From NCBI RefSeq assembly GCF_001022965.1, contig NZ_LECZ01000027.1:496001-560000 (forward strand): DNA of 64,000 nucleotides, given 5' to 3'. Positions within the stretch are counted from its first letter, which is position 1. Each line of letters starts with the position of its first letter. This DNA comes from Enterobacter genomosp. O (lineage in GTDB: Bacteria > Pseudomonadota > Gammaproteobacteria > Enterobacterales > Enterobacteriaceae). The notes under the pieces were generated by a model. It did no database searches. It saw only the letters and a program-made list of their open reading frames with translations, and was not told the origin of the DNA. The translations under genes and the position numbers were made by a program. Positions 32,552 through 40,938 of the stretch are shown piece by piece.

Positions 32552-33553
32552 ATGAGTAAAATTGGCATTAACGGATTTGGACGCATCGGACGCCTTGTGC
32601 TTCGTCGCCTTCTTGAAACCCAGGACAGCAATACCGTCGTCGCCATCAACGACCTCACCTCGCCCAAAGTGCTGGCCTATCTGCTCAGGCATGACTCAAA
32701 CTACGGTGGCTTCCCGTGGAGCGTGGATTTCACCGAAGACGCGCTGATTGTGGATGGCAAAACGATCGCGGTATACGCCGAAAAAGAGGCCAAACATATT
32801 CCGTGGAAAACCGCAGGCGTGGATATCGTCGTTGAATGCACCGGTTTTTATACCTCTGAAGAGAAATCCAGAGCGCATCTGGACGCGGGTGCCAAAAAAG
32901 TGCTGATCTCCGCGCCTGCGGGTGAGATGAAAACCATTGTGTTTAACGTGAACGACGACACCATTGACGCCAGTGACACCATCATCTCCGTCGCCTCCTG
33001 CACCACCAACTGCCTCGCCCCGCTGGCAAAAGCCCTGCACGACGCCTTTGAAATTAAAGTCGGTACCATGACCACCATTCACGCCTACACCGGTACGCAG
33101 GCGCTGGTGGATGGGCCTCGCGGGAAAGATCTTCGTGCCTCGCGCGCGGCGGCAGAGAACATCATTCCCCACACCACGGGTGCCGCAAAAGCCATTGGCC
33201 TGGTGATCCCGGCCCTCAGCGGCAAGCTGAAAGGCCACGCGCAGCGCGTGCCGGTGAAAACTGGTTCGGTGACCGAGCTGGTGGCGATTCTCGGCAAGAA
33301 AGTGACCGTTGAGGAGATCAATGCCGCGTTGAAAAAAGCGACCCAGGGCAATAAATCCTTTGGGTATACCGATGAGGAGATCGTGTCGTCGGATGTTATT
33401 GGCTCGCATTATGGTTCGGTGTTTGACGCCACGCAGACGGAGGTCAGCGAAGCTGGCGAGCTGCAGCTGGTGAAGGCCGTTGCCTGGTACGACAACGAGT
33501 ATGGCTTCGTGACGCAGCTGGTCAGAACGCTGGATAAATACGCCAGCCTGTAG
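32552..33553 (+). CDS. gapC: Glyceraldehyde-3-phosphate dehydrogenase GapC
   Basis: A 333-residue NAD-dependent phosphorylating GAPDH converting glyceraldehyde-3-phosphate, phosphate and NAD to 1,3-bisphosphoglycerate. The NAD-binding INGFGRIGR is at residues 5-13. The active-site Cys150 lies in [12 protein letters not shown] and the paired His177 in [10 protein letters not shown]. The C-terminal AWYDNEYGF is intact. Its place next to cybB marks it as gapC, a second GAPDH that is a pseudogene in E. coli K-12 but complete here. AGGAGA lies close upstream of the start. A terminator follows. The main glycolytic gapA would be elsewhere. Confidence 0.9.
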   Translation: MSKIGINGFGRIGRLVLRRLLETQDSNTVVAINDLTSPKVLAYLLRHDSNYGGFPWSVDFTEDALIVDGKTIAVYAEKEAKHIPWKTAGVDIVVECTGFYTSEEKSRAHLDAGAKKVLISAPAGEMKTIVFNVNDDTIDASDTIISVASCTTNCLAPLAKALHDAFEIKVGTMTTIHAYTGTQALVDGPRGKDLRASRAAAENIIPHTTGAAKAIGLVIPALSGKLKGHAQRVPVKTGSVTELVAILGKKVTVEEINAALKKATQGNKSFGYTDEEIVSSDVIGSHYGSVFDATQTEVSEAGELQLVKAVAWYDNEYGFVTQLVRTLDKYASL

Positions 33554-33560
33554 TGCTTGT

Positions 33561-33591
33561 GCGGATGGCGTTCGTCATCCGCCTGTTTTTT
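33561..33591 (+). terminator. Terminator after gapC
   Basis: A 7-bp perfect stem (GCGGATG with CATCCGC) and 8-nt loop, followed by CTG and six T, starts 8 bp after the gapC stop. Confidence 0.85.
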
Positions 33592-33814
33592 GCGCAGTAG
33601 TATTTGCAACGAAAATACATTTCTGATTATTTCCTTAAAATATTAAGATCTTCCTTAAAATAATCTTAAAGATGCCTTTAAATTATATAAATTTTCAACC
33701 ATCACATTCCGCCCTATTATGCGTTTCAGATTATCAGCGCCCTGTTTGACAATCTTTTACGGCTTATTGCCATTAAACATTTAATATTTGAATCAAACTC
33801 GTTAAGGAACAACG

Positions 33815-34477
33815 ATGAAAAAAGTCATTCTGGCTACCCTGGTAGCACTCGCCAGCGCATCTGCTTTTGCTGAACCCACTGCTGTTCTTAAAGTGCATGG
33901 AACATTGACCAACTCAGCCTGTACGGCAGAGATGGGGAACGGCGGCGTTATCGATTACGGCTATATTCGTCTCGGCGAATTATCCGCGACATCGAATAAC
34001 AAACTTGGGCAAAAGCAGATCCCGGTGACCATTACCTGTTCTGCAGCCACCAAAGTGGGCTTTACCATTTCGGATAACCGCGGCGACAGCAATGCGCAGC
34101 TTCCGGTTGATATCGGAGGCAATCTTAACCAGTCGGTTAAATATTATACCTACGGTGTAGGCAACACGACGGAAGGAGTAAAAATCGGTAACTACGGCAT
34201 GTGGATGACGGATGTTGCGGCAGATGGCAAAACCGTGGATTCAATCGCGAACAACCACGACTGGGCTTCAACCAGCTGGAAAAAAACCGGCATTCCACGC
34301 AGCGATGCGTTCCAGACCATCGCTTTTGCGGATACCGGCACCACAACGCCGCTGGCTATCACCAATGCCACCTTTAATTTCAACACTAACCTGATCATCA
34401 GAGATACCACTACCCTGGCCATCACTGATGACACCGCCCTGGACGGACAGGCAACCATGACGCTGGTGTATCTTTAA
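33815..34477 (+). CDS. DUF1120 exported fimbrial-like protein, copy 1
   Basis: A 220-residue secreted protein with a clear signal peptide (MKKVILATLVALASASAFA, cleavage before EPTAVLK). The mature part begins VHGTLTNSACTAEMGNGG and contains a second cysteine in VTITCSAATKVGF, a disulfide spacing like that of fimbrial subunits. It ends GQATMTLVYL, the typical C-terminal strand. This is the DUF1120 family, whose members usually sit in chaperone-usher gene clusters (YhcF, YbgO types). No chaperone or usher gene is in the window, so its assembly partner is missing or distant. GTTAAGGAAC provides the ribosome-binding site. A close paralog follows at 34793. Confidence 0.82.
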   Translation: MKKVILATLVALASASAFAEPTAVLKVHGTLTNSACTAEMGNGGVIDYGYIRLGELSATSNNKLGQKQIPVTITCSAATKVGFTISDNRGDSNAQLPVDIGGNLNQSVKYYTYGVGNTTEGVKIGNYGMWMTDVAADGKTVDSIANNHDWASTSWKKTGIPRSDAFQTIAFADTGTTTPLAITNATFNFNTNLIIRDTTTLAITDDTALDGQATMTLVYL

Positions 34478-34792
34478 TTAATGACCCTGTACATGCCGGG
34501 TAACGTGAGTTATCCGGCCTTTTTTATTCCTTCCTATTGATATTCATTTATTAATTGTTTCTACCTGACCCCACTAATATATTCACATACCAAATATCCA
34601 CCATCAATACATCCTTTTCAGTGAATTAAATAAGTTCTTCTACATACTATTTTTAAAATTAATAAATATCCAGCGGATGTTTCAAAAAATATTATATCGC
34701 CTCCAGTTTTCAGCCGACACATTAATGGCTGTTGTCAGGCTGATGGTATTGATGATTAAAAACTCCATGTAATAGCTCGTTAAGGAACAACG
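34478..34792. other. AT-rich gap between the DUF1120 paralogs
   Basis: A 315-bp stretch with no open reading frame worth reporting. It begins with a terminator (34495-34526) and is otherwise AT-rich. The final 20-odd bases before the second gene, including the ribosome-binding site CTCGTTAAGGAACAACG, are identical to those before the first gene. The rest of the two upstream regions is different. Confidence 0.7.
34495..34526 (+). terminator. Terminator after DUF1120 copy 1
   Basis: A 10-bp stem with one G-T wobble (GCCGGGTAAC with GTTATCCGGC), a GTGA tetraloop and a run of T after it, 17 bp past the stop codon. Confidence 0.88.
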
Positions 34793-35455
34793 ATGAAAAA
34801 AATTCTTCTGGCTACCGCTGTAGCCCTCGCCAGCACATCTGCTTTTGCTGACTCTACCGCCGTAATGAAAGTCAAGGGTACCCTCACTAACTCTGCATGT
34901 ACGGCAGAGTTAGGTAACGGCGGCGTGATTGATTACGGCTATATTCGTCTCGGTGAATTATCTGCAACCACCAATAACATAATCGGTCAGAAGCAGATCC
35001 CAGTGTCCATTAACTGTACTGCGGCCACCAAACTGGGCTTCACAGTGACGGATAACCGTGGCGACAGCAATCCGCAGCTGCCGGTGGATATTGCAGGGAA
35101 CGCCAACCAGACGGTGAAATACTATACCTATGGTGTCGGCAAAACGACGGACGGCGTGAAAATCGGTAACTACGGCATGTGGATGACCGATATCACTGCG
35201 GATGGCAAAACCGTCGATTCCATCGCCAACAACCACGACTGGCCGTCAACCAGCTGGAAAAAAACCGGTATCCCTCGCAGTGATGCATTCCAGACCATCG
35301 CTTTTGCGACGACCGGCACTACAACCCCGCTGGCCATCACCAACGCGACATTTAATTTCAACACTAACCTGGTGATCCGTGATACCACCACGCTTGCCGT
35401 CACTGACGATACCGCACTGGATGGCCAGAACACCCTGACGCTGGTTTATCTGTAA
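34793..35455 (+). CDS. DUF1120 exported fimbrial-like protein, copy 2
   Basis: A 220-residue paralog of the preceding gene, of identical length and with most residues identical from the signal peptide (MKKILLATAVALASTSAFA, cleaved before DSTAVMK) to the C-terminal NTLTLVYL. The two cysteines are kept (NSACTAELG and SINCTAATK). The middle stretch GVKIGNYGMWMTD to SWKKTGIPRSDAFQTIAFA is almost unchanged. Each copy has its own upstream region and terminator, so the two can be expressed separately. The duplication looks old enough for synonymous drift yet constrained in protein sequence, which suggests both products are used. Confidence 0.82.
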   Translation: MKKILLATAVALASTSAFADSTAVMKVKGTLTNSACTAELGNGGVIDYGYIRLGELSATTNNIIGQKQIPVSINCTAATKLGFTVTDNRGDSNPQLPVDIAGNANQTVKYYTYGVGKTTDGVKIGNYGMWMTDITADGKTVDSIANNHDWPSTSWKKTGIPRSDAFQTIAFATTGTTTPLAITNATFNFNTNLVIRDTTTLAVTDDTALDGQNTLTLVYL

Positions 35456-35472
35456 TCGTTTACGCTTTATTC

Positions 35473-35509
35473 ATACCGGGTCAGCGGCTAACGCTGGCCC
35501 GGTATTTTT
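35473..35509. terminator. Strong bidirectional terminator
   Basis: A 14-bp stem with one wobble pair (ATACCGGGTCAGCG with CGCTGGCCCGGTAT) and a 5-nt loop, followed by T on the plus strand and preceded by A on the other side. It separates DUF1120 copy 2 from the convergent ydcF gene. Confidence 0.9.
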
Positions 35510-35519
35510 GCGCCATTAC

Positions 35520-36311
35520 TCACATCAATGAGCGGCTCGCGAGGGCATCAGTCAACGTGGCGTCATTTCGTAAGATGCGCCATGCCGCGTCAACCTCCTC
35601 AGGAAACGTCACGTGCGCAATAAAGTCTCGTCCCACCGGGCCGTAGCCGTTCGCGTCGTCCCGCAGACGCGGCAGTTCTCCCAGCAGCAATGACAAATAA
35701 CGTTCTACCGGCCAGAGCCCTTCGCTATTGCCGGTAAACGCCAGCCCGTCTTCACTGTTTTGCAGCACAGGCGTCACGCCGGGATGACTAATCCATTCCG
35801 GTGAAACGGCTTCATCCCGGCACTCGCGGGCGAAGGTCGCCATCGTGCGGCGCTGCATTGTCGGGTCCTGAACCACGAGGACGCGCCCGGCGTTCAGACC
35901 CTTTTGCTTCATCATGTGCCAGCTAAACCGGGCGTTCTCGCCGCAGTTCGTTGACTGATCGTCTATCAGAATTTTGTCTGCCGGAATATTCCAGAACTCA
36001 CGTGCGATATCGGCGAGGATTGCCGCCTCGGACCGTCCTGTGGTGGGCAGCGCGTTATAGCGCGGGTGTTGCGCGACGGCGGCATAAAGGAAGGTAGTGG
36101 AGTGCCCGATACCGCCGCTTATCAGCAGCGGGACAGCCTGTTCGGCCGCTATCTTACAGGCGGCATCGATTGTAGGGATGATCGCATTCCCTGCCAGGAT
36201 CACGGCATCAACAGGCTGACTGCGGCGATCGTCCTGCGCAAGCCACGTGCCTACGGTGTTGACGGCATTCAGCGTCAACTCGGGCAGAGAAGGAAAAAGT
36301 GCCAGCGTCAT
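35520..36311 (-). CDS. ydcF: YdcF family protein
   Basis: A 263-residue DUF218-type protein closely similar to E. coli YdcF, which binds S-adenosylmethionine and whose role is not settled. Hallmarks are [65 protein letters not shown] and [23 protein letters not shown] chose the ATG at 36311 (MTLALFPSL) because AGGAGG stands 6 bp before it. A 13-residue longer frame would have this site inside it. In E. coli ydcF is directly beside hrpA; here a 6.7-kb accessory block separates them. Confidence 0.93.
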   Translation of the reverse strand: MTLALFPSLPELTLNAVNTVGTWLAQDDRRSQPVDAVILAGNAIIPTIDAACKIAAEQAVPLLISGGIGHSTTFLYAAVAQHPRYNALPTTGRSEAAILADIAREFWNIPADKILIDDQSTNCGENARFSWHMMKQKGLNAGRVLVVQDPTMQRRTMATFARECRDEAVSPEWISHPGVTPVLQNSEDGLAFTGNSEGLWPVERYLSLLLGELPRLRDDANGYGPVGRDFIAHVTFPEEVDAAWRILRNDATLTDALASRSLM

Positions 36312-36703
36312 CGTTACCTCCTTACTGCGTTTACGTTCAGAGTACTGCACGCGTCAAGGCTGAACAGGGGATCATTCCTGAAGCCCAAACGCCTGTCACT
36401 CTGCATTTTCTGGCATTTTATTGAAATAACCAGAAACATCCAAAAACAATTGGGTTGCACCTGCATGTTATGCTTTTGATTATCCGACATACAAAACATC
36501 ATGCCAGTCAAACCGCATGCCAAAGCACCAGTCGCTGCTAATTTCACCGTGATCTGACCAGTTCAGCCCCCGCCTTGCTTGCCAAATGCCCTATCCAACC
36601 CTAAGTTGCTTAACAATTTCACAACCTTTTTATTACTGCGGGTTGCACCTGAAGCGCGCCAGGTGACACCGCGTTCATCCTCTCTGTGGCGGAGCTTAAG
36701 GTC
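36312..36703. promoter_or_regulatory. 392-bp control region with 12-bp direct repeats
   Basis: A gene-free divergent region between ydcF and the MHS transporter. A 12-bp sequence, GGGTTGCACCTG, occurs twice in the same orientation, at 36452-36463 and 36640-36651, 188 bp apart (about 18 helical turns). Such spacing suits a looped pair of operator half-complexes or two activator sites controlling the downstream transporter. No regulator gene is adjacent. Confidence 0.5.
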
Positions 36704-38023
36704 ATGACACAACATGAAAGTACAACGACGGTTTTACGCAAAAACAAAAAGGTATTAATTGCCAGCCTCACCGGCAGTTCCATTGAATGGTTTGACTATT
36801 TTCTCTATGGCACCGCCGCCGCGCTGGTGTTTAACAAGATTTTTTTCCCGATGGTCGACCCGGTTATTGGGCTGATCCTCTCTTATCTTTCGTTCTCGCT
36901 CACCTTTTTTATCCGCCCTATTGGCGGGGTCCTCTTCGCCCACATCGGGGACCGTATCGGGCGCAAAAAAACGCTGGTGCTGACGTTGTCGTTAATGGGC
37001 GGTGCAACCGTCATGATTGGACTGCTCCCCACCTATGAGATGATTGGCATGTGGGCACCCGCCCTGCTGATCCTGATGCGCATCATTCAGGGCATGGGCA
37101 TTGGCGGAGAATGGGGCGGCGCACTGCTGCTGGCGTATGAATACGCGCCCGAAAAACGTAAAGGCTTTTTCGGCAGCATTCCGCAGGCGGGCGTGACCAT
37201 CGGTATGCTGATGGCGACCTTTATCGTCTCGCTGATGACGCTGTTCAGTGAGGAAGATTTTCTCTCCTGGGGGTGGCGCATCCCGTTCCTGCTCAGCTCA
37301 ATTCTGGTCTTGATCGGGCTGTGGATCCGTAAGGACATCGACGAGACGCCTGATTTCCAGAAAGTAAAACAATCGGGCCAGGTGGCGAAAGCGCCCCTGC
37401 GCGATACCCTGAAACACCACTGGCGCGAGGTGCTGATTGCCGCCGGTCTGAAGGTCGTCGAAACTGCCCCGTTCTATATCTTCTCGACGTTTGTGGTGAG
37501 CTATGCCACCACCACGCTGACGTACCAGAAATCGCAGGCGCTGGAAGCCGTGACCCTGGGCGCGCTGGTTGCCACCATTATGATCCCGTTGATGGGGCTG
37601 CTCTCCGATAAAATAGGTCGTCAGCGCATGTATGCGGTTAGCGTCTTCGTGCTCGGCTTGTTTATCGTCCCGTGGTTTATGCTGCTCAATACCGGCACGA
37701 CCTGGGGCATTGTCCTCGCCACCGTCATCGCGTTTGGCGTACTCTGGGCGCCGGTAACGGCGGTACTCGGCACTCTGTGCTCTGAAATTTTCAGTGCCAA
37801 CGTGCGCTACACCGGCATCACCCTCGGGTATCAGCTGGGAGCCGCGCTGGCAGGCGGAACCGCCCCGCTGATCGCCACCGGTCTGCTGGCGAAATACGAC
37901 GGCGACTGGGTGCCGGTAGCCTGGTATCTGGCGGTGACAGTCGTAATCTCGCTGGTCGCCATTTTCTGCGCCAGCCGCGTGAAGCGAACGCCTGATGTTC
38001 AGGCACAACCTGACCACATCTGA
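36704..38023 (+). CDS. MFS transporter, metabolite:H+ symporter (MHS) family
   Basis: A 439-residue inner-membrane transporter with 12 predicted helices. The MHS subfamily signs are ASLTGSSIEWFDYFLYGTAAALVF at the first helix, GDRIGRKKTLV between helices 2 and 3, RIIQGMGIGGEWGGALLLAYEYAP in helix 4-5 and LLSDKIGRQRM in the second half. Relatives in E. coli are ShiA (shikimate), YhjE and ProP-like carriers, so the cargo is probably a small organic acid or zwitterion; nothing visible decides which. The ATG at 36704 is preceded by GGAG and AAGG. It is followed by a terminator and so is separate from the efflux operon downstream. Confidence 0.88.
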   Translation: MTQHESTTTVLRKNKKVLIASLTGSSIEWFDYFLYGTAAALVFNKIFFPMVDPVIGLILSYLSFSLTFFIRPIGGVLFAHIGDRIGRKKTLVLTLSLMGGATVMIGLLPTYEMIGMWAPALLILMRIIQGMGIGGEWGGALLLAYEYAPEKRKGFFGSIPQAGVTIGMLMATFIVSLMTLFSEEDFLSWGWRIPFLLSSILVLIGLWIRKDIDETPDFQKVKQSGQVAKAPLRDTLKHHWREVLIAAGLKVVETAPFYIFSTFVVSYATTTLTYQKSQALEAVTLGALVATIMIPLMGLLSDKIGRQRMYAVSVFVLGLFIVPWFMLLNTGTTWGIVLATVIAFGVLWAPVTAVLGTLCSEIFSANVRYTGITLGYQLGAALAGGTAPLIATGLLAKYDGDWVPVAWYLAVTVVISLVAIFCASRVKRTPDVQAQPDHI

Positions 38024-38029
38024 CCTTTC

Positions 38030-38056
38030 AGCGGCCCTTCCCGGGCCGCTCTTTTT
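38030..38056 (+). terminator. Terminator after the MHS transporter
   Basis: A perfect 8-bp stem (AGCGGCCC with GGGCCGCT) and 5-nt loop, followed by C and five T, 7 bp after the stop codon. Confidence 0.9.
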
Positions 38057-38180
38057 GTTCAAGCGTCCTCTCAACATTTGATTAACATGCATAAATCATA
38101 TTCACTTGAATTATGATTTGCGGCAGACGTAGAATCGCGTGCCCGTTAATTCTTTAATTTTTTCAAAGGTAAACAACGTT

Positions 38181-39833
38181 ATGCGCCTGCCCGAACGCGA
38201 TCCTTATGCTCCTCGCGAGTGGCAGCCACACGAGAAACCCGCCCTGCTGGGTTCGCCTTCCACGCCGGAGCACAGCACACCCAAACGGATAGCCTACGGC
38301 ATCGTGGGCCTACTGGTATGCCTGACGGGAGCCCTGGGAAATGCGGTGGTCACCGCCAACCTGCAAAATTTGCAGGGGACCTTCGGCGCCTGGTCTACGG
38401 AGATCGCCTGGCTGCCGGCGGTCTATGTTATGACCAACATATCCATTAACTTGCTGCTGGTTAAATTCCGCCAGCAGTACGGTCTGCGCGCCTTCACGGA
38501 AGGTTTTCTGGTGCTGTACGTGCTGGTCACCTTTTTCCACCTGTTTGTTAACGACTTGAGCTCGGCGCTGATGGTTCGCGCCGCGCACGGGATGGTGGCC
38601 GCCGCGCTCAGCTCGCTGGGGATTTACTATCAGATCCAGGCCTGGCCTGCGAAGCATCGCCTGAAGGCGCTGACCATTGGCATTACCGGGTCGTCGCTCG
38701 CCATTCCTCTGGCCCGCCTTTTTTCAACCGAACTGCTGCAGCTCGACGAGTGGCGCGGGCTCTATTTCTTCGAACTGGGGCTGGCGCTGATCTCCCTGGC
38801 CTGCGTGATAGCCTTAAAGCTGCCACCTGGCGACCGACGCAAGGTCTTTGAGAAAAAAGACTTTATCACCTTCTTTTTAATGGCCCCCGGTATGGCCCTG
38901 CTCTGCGCAGTGCTCTCTTTAGGCCGTCTTGACTGGTGGTTCGAGGCGCCGTGGATCGGCTGGTCTCTGGCGCTATCGCTGGTGTTAATTGTGTCTGCCA
39001 TCGTCTTTGAACATAACCGCACCAACCCGCTGCTGAACACCCGCTGGCTGTCGAGCGGCAGTATCGTTCGTCTGGGGCTGATCATGCTGCTGATCCGTAT
39101 CGTGCTCGCCGAGCAAAACACCGGCGTCATCGGCTGGCTGCAGTACGTCGGGTTACAGAACGAACAGATGACGCATCTGGCGTGGTCCATTTTCGCCGGT
39201 ATCGTCTGCGGGATCGTCACCAGCTGTCTGACCATCAAGCCGACGAAGCTGGCGTGGCCGATAATTACCTCGCTGGCGCTGATGATTGTTGCCTCGCTGC
39301 TCGACAGCCAGTCCAATAACCTGACCCGGCCGGATCAGCTGATGCTAAGCCAGTTCCTGCTGGGCTTCGGCAGCGCCTTCTTCCTGGCGCCCGCGATGCT
39401 TGCCGCCATTGGCGGGGTGATCGCCGACCCGCGCAACCTGGTCAGCTTCTCGGTGATGTTTGGCATGAGCCAGAACCTCGGCGGCCTGCTGGGCTCCGCT
39501 ATCCTCGGCACCTTCCAGACCTGGCGCGAGAAGTACCACTCCAGCCTGCTGGCGGACCAGCTCACCACGCTGAATCCGCTGGTCAACGAGCGGATTCAGC
39601 TTTATACCCAGATGTACAAAAGTCTGATTGGCGACAGCGCGCTGCTGGGCACCCAGGCGATAACCCAGCTGCAAACGGTCACCGCGCTGGAGGCGAATAT
39701 TCTGGCTTACAACGATACTTATCTTCTGACGGCGAGTATCGCTGCCGCCACGCTGGTCTGGATTTTATGGCGCTTGCTGCGCCTGCGCATCACTGCCCGT
39801 ATGGCGCTGAAGAACGCCACCGGCAACAAATAA
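38181..39833 (+). CDS. MFS pump of a tripartite efflux system (EmrB-like)
   Basis: A 550-residue inner-membrane drug or metabolite pump with about 14 helices. After a 50-residue hydrophilic N-terminus (RLPERDPYAPREWQPHEKP) come YGIVGLLVCLTGALGNAVVTANLQNLQGTFG, AWLPAVYVMTNI and a C-terminal MSQNLGGLLGSAILGTFQTWREKYHSSLL, all typical of the DHA2/EmrB group. I chose the ATG at 38181; the frame is open to 38139 but without a better start. It is the first gene of an operon with an adaptor 22 bp downstream and an outer-membrane factor overlapping the adaptor, so all three parts of a Gram-negative efflux pump are together. The substrate cannot be read from sequence. It may be aromatic, given the methyltransferase gene remnant that follows. 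Confidence 0.88.
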   Translation: MRLPERDPYAPREWQPHEKPALLGSPSTPEHSTPKRIAYGIVGLLVCLTGALGNAVVTANLQNLQGTFGAWSTEIAWLPAVYVMTNISINLLLVKFRQQYGLRAFTEGFLVLYVLVTFFHLFVNDLSSALMVRAAHGMVAAALSSLGIYYQIQAWPAKHRLKALTIGITGSSLAIPLARLFSTELLQLDEWRGLYFFELGLALISLACVIALKLPPGDRRKVFEKKDFITFFLMAPGMALLCAVLSLGRLDWWFEAPWIGWSLALSLVLIVSAIVFEHNRTNPLLNTRWLSSGSIVRLGLIMLLIRIVLAEQNTGVIGWLQYVGLQNEQMTHLAWSIFAGIVCGIVTSCLTIKPTKLAWPIITSLALMIVASLLDSQSNNLTRPDQLMLSQFLLGFGSAFFLAPAMLAAIGGVIADPRNLVSFSVMFGMSQNLGGLLGSAILGTFQTWREKYHSSLLADQLTTLNPLVNERIQLYTQMYKSLIGDSALLGTQAITQLQTVTALEANILAYNDTYLLTASIAAATLVWILWRLLRLRITARMALKNATGNK

Positions 39834-39855
39834 TTGAAATATTTCTGGAGAGTTT

Positions 39856-40938
39856 ATGAGTCAGCAGGATGCCGCTAAAGAGCAGGCCAACACCCGCAAA
39901 AATGTGCGCATTGTTTCCGTTTTCACCGCCGCTGCCATCGGTATTGTCGGCGTACTGGCGATCCTTTACGCGTGGCAGCTCCCGCCGTTCACCCGTCACG
40001 CGCAGTTTACCGACAACGCTTACGTGCGCGGTCAGACGACGTTTATCAGTCCGCAGGTCAATGGTTACATCACTGAGGTGAATGTTCAGGACTTTGTGCA
40101 GGTCAAAAAAGGCGACCTGCTGCTGCAGATTGATGACCGTATCTATCGTCAGCGGGTGCATCAGGCCGAGGCGCAGCTGGCGATGAAAATTGCCGCCCTG
40201 AACAACAACCTGCAGCAGCGTAAAAGCGCTGAAGCCGTCATCGCCAAAAATGACGCCGCGCTGAAAAACGCCCGCGCCCAGAGCCTGAAAACCCAGGCGG
40301 ATTTAAAGCGGGTGAAAGAGCTGACGTCTGACGGCTCGCTCTCCATTCGCGAGCGCGACGCGGCGCTGGCCAGCGCCGCCCAGGGCAGCGCGGATATCGA
40401 CCAGGCGAAAGCCGCGCTCGAGATGTCGCGTCAGGATCTGCAGACGGTGATTGTGAACCGCGGTGCGCTGGAAGCGGATGTAGAAAACGCCAAAGCGGCG
40501 CTGGAGCTGGCGCAGATCGACCTGCAAAACACGCGTATTGTGGCCCCGCGCGACGGTCAGCTCGGCCAGATTGCCGTTCGTCTCGGGGCGTATGTGACCG
40601 CCGGGACCCATCTCACCACCCTTGTGCCGCCGCAGCACTGGGTGATCGCCAATATTAAAGAGACCCAGCTCGCGGAGCTGCGCGTCGGTCAGCCGGTGAA
40701 ATTCACCGTCGATGCCCTCAATAACAAAGCGTATCAGGGCCGCGTGGAGAGCATCTCTCCGGCAACCGGCGTTGAATTCAGCGCCATCACGCCGGATAAC
40801 GCCACCGGGAACTTTGTCAAAATCGCCCAGCGTATTCCGGTGCGTATCGAAGTGCTCGGCAAGCCAGAGGCGTCCGCGCTGCTGCGTCCGGGCATGTCGG
40901 TGCAGGTGACCATTGATACGCGGGAGGCGAAGCAATGA
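39856..40938 (+). CDS. Efflux periplasmic adaptor, EmrA/HlyD family
   Basis: A 360-residue membrane-fusion protein linking the MFS pump to the outer-membrane factor. One N-terminal transmembrane helix (about 17-37, VSVFTAAAIGIVGVLAILYAW) is followed by RHAQFTDNAYVRGQTTFISPQVNGYITEV (first lipoyl half). A helical hairpin spans about 90-200. TRIVAPRDGQLGQIAVRLGAYVTAGTHL is the second lipoyl half, and a beta-barrel with RPGMSVQVTIDT ends the protein. GGAG stands 8 bp before the ATG. The stop codon overlaps the next start by four bases (ATGA), so translation of adaptor and outer-membrane lipoprotein is coupled. Confidence 0.92.
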   Translation: MSQQDAAKEQANTRKNVRIVSVFTAAAIGIVGVLAILYAWQLPPFTRHAQFTDNAYVRGQTTFISPQVNGYITEVNVQDFVQVKKGDLLLQIDDRIYRQRVHQAEAQLAMKIAALNNNLQQRKSAEAVIAKNDAALKNARAQSLKTQADLKRVKELTSDGSLSIRERDAALASAAQGSADIDQAKAALEMSRQDLQTVIVNRGALEADVENAKAALELAQIDLQNTRIVAPRDGQLGQIAVRLGAYVTAGTHLTTLVPPQHWVIANIKETQLAELRVGQPVKFTVDALNNKAYQGRVESISPATGVEFSAITPDNATGNFVKIAQRIPVRIEVLGKPEASALLRPGMSVQVTIDTREAKQ

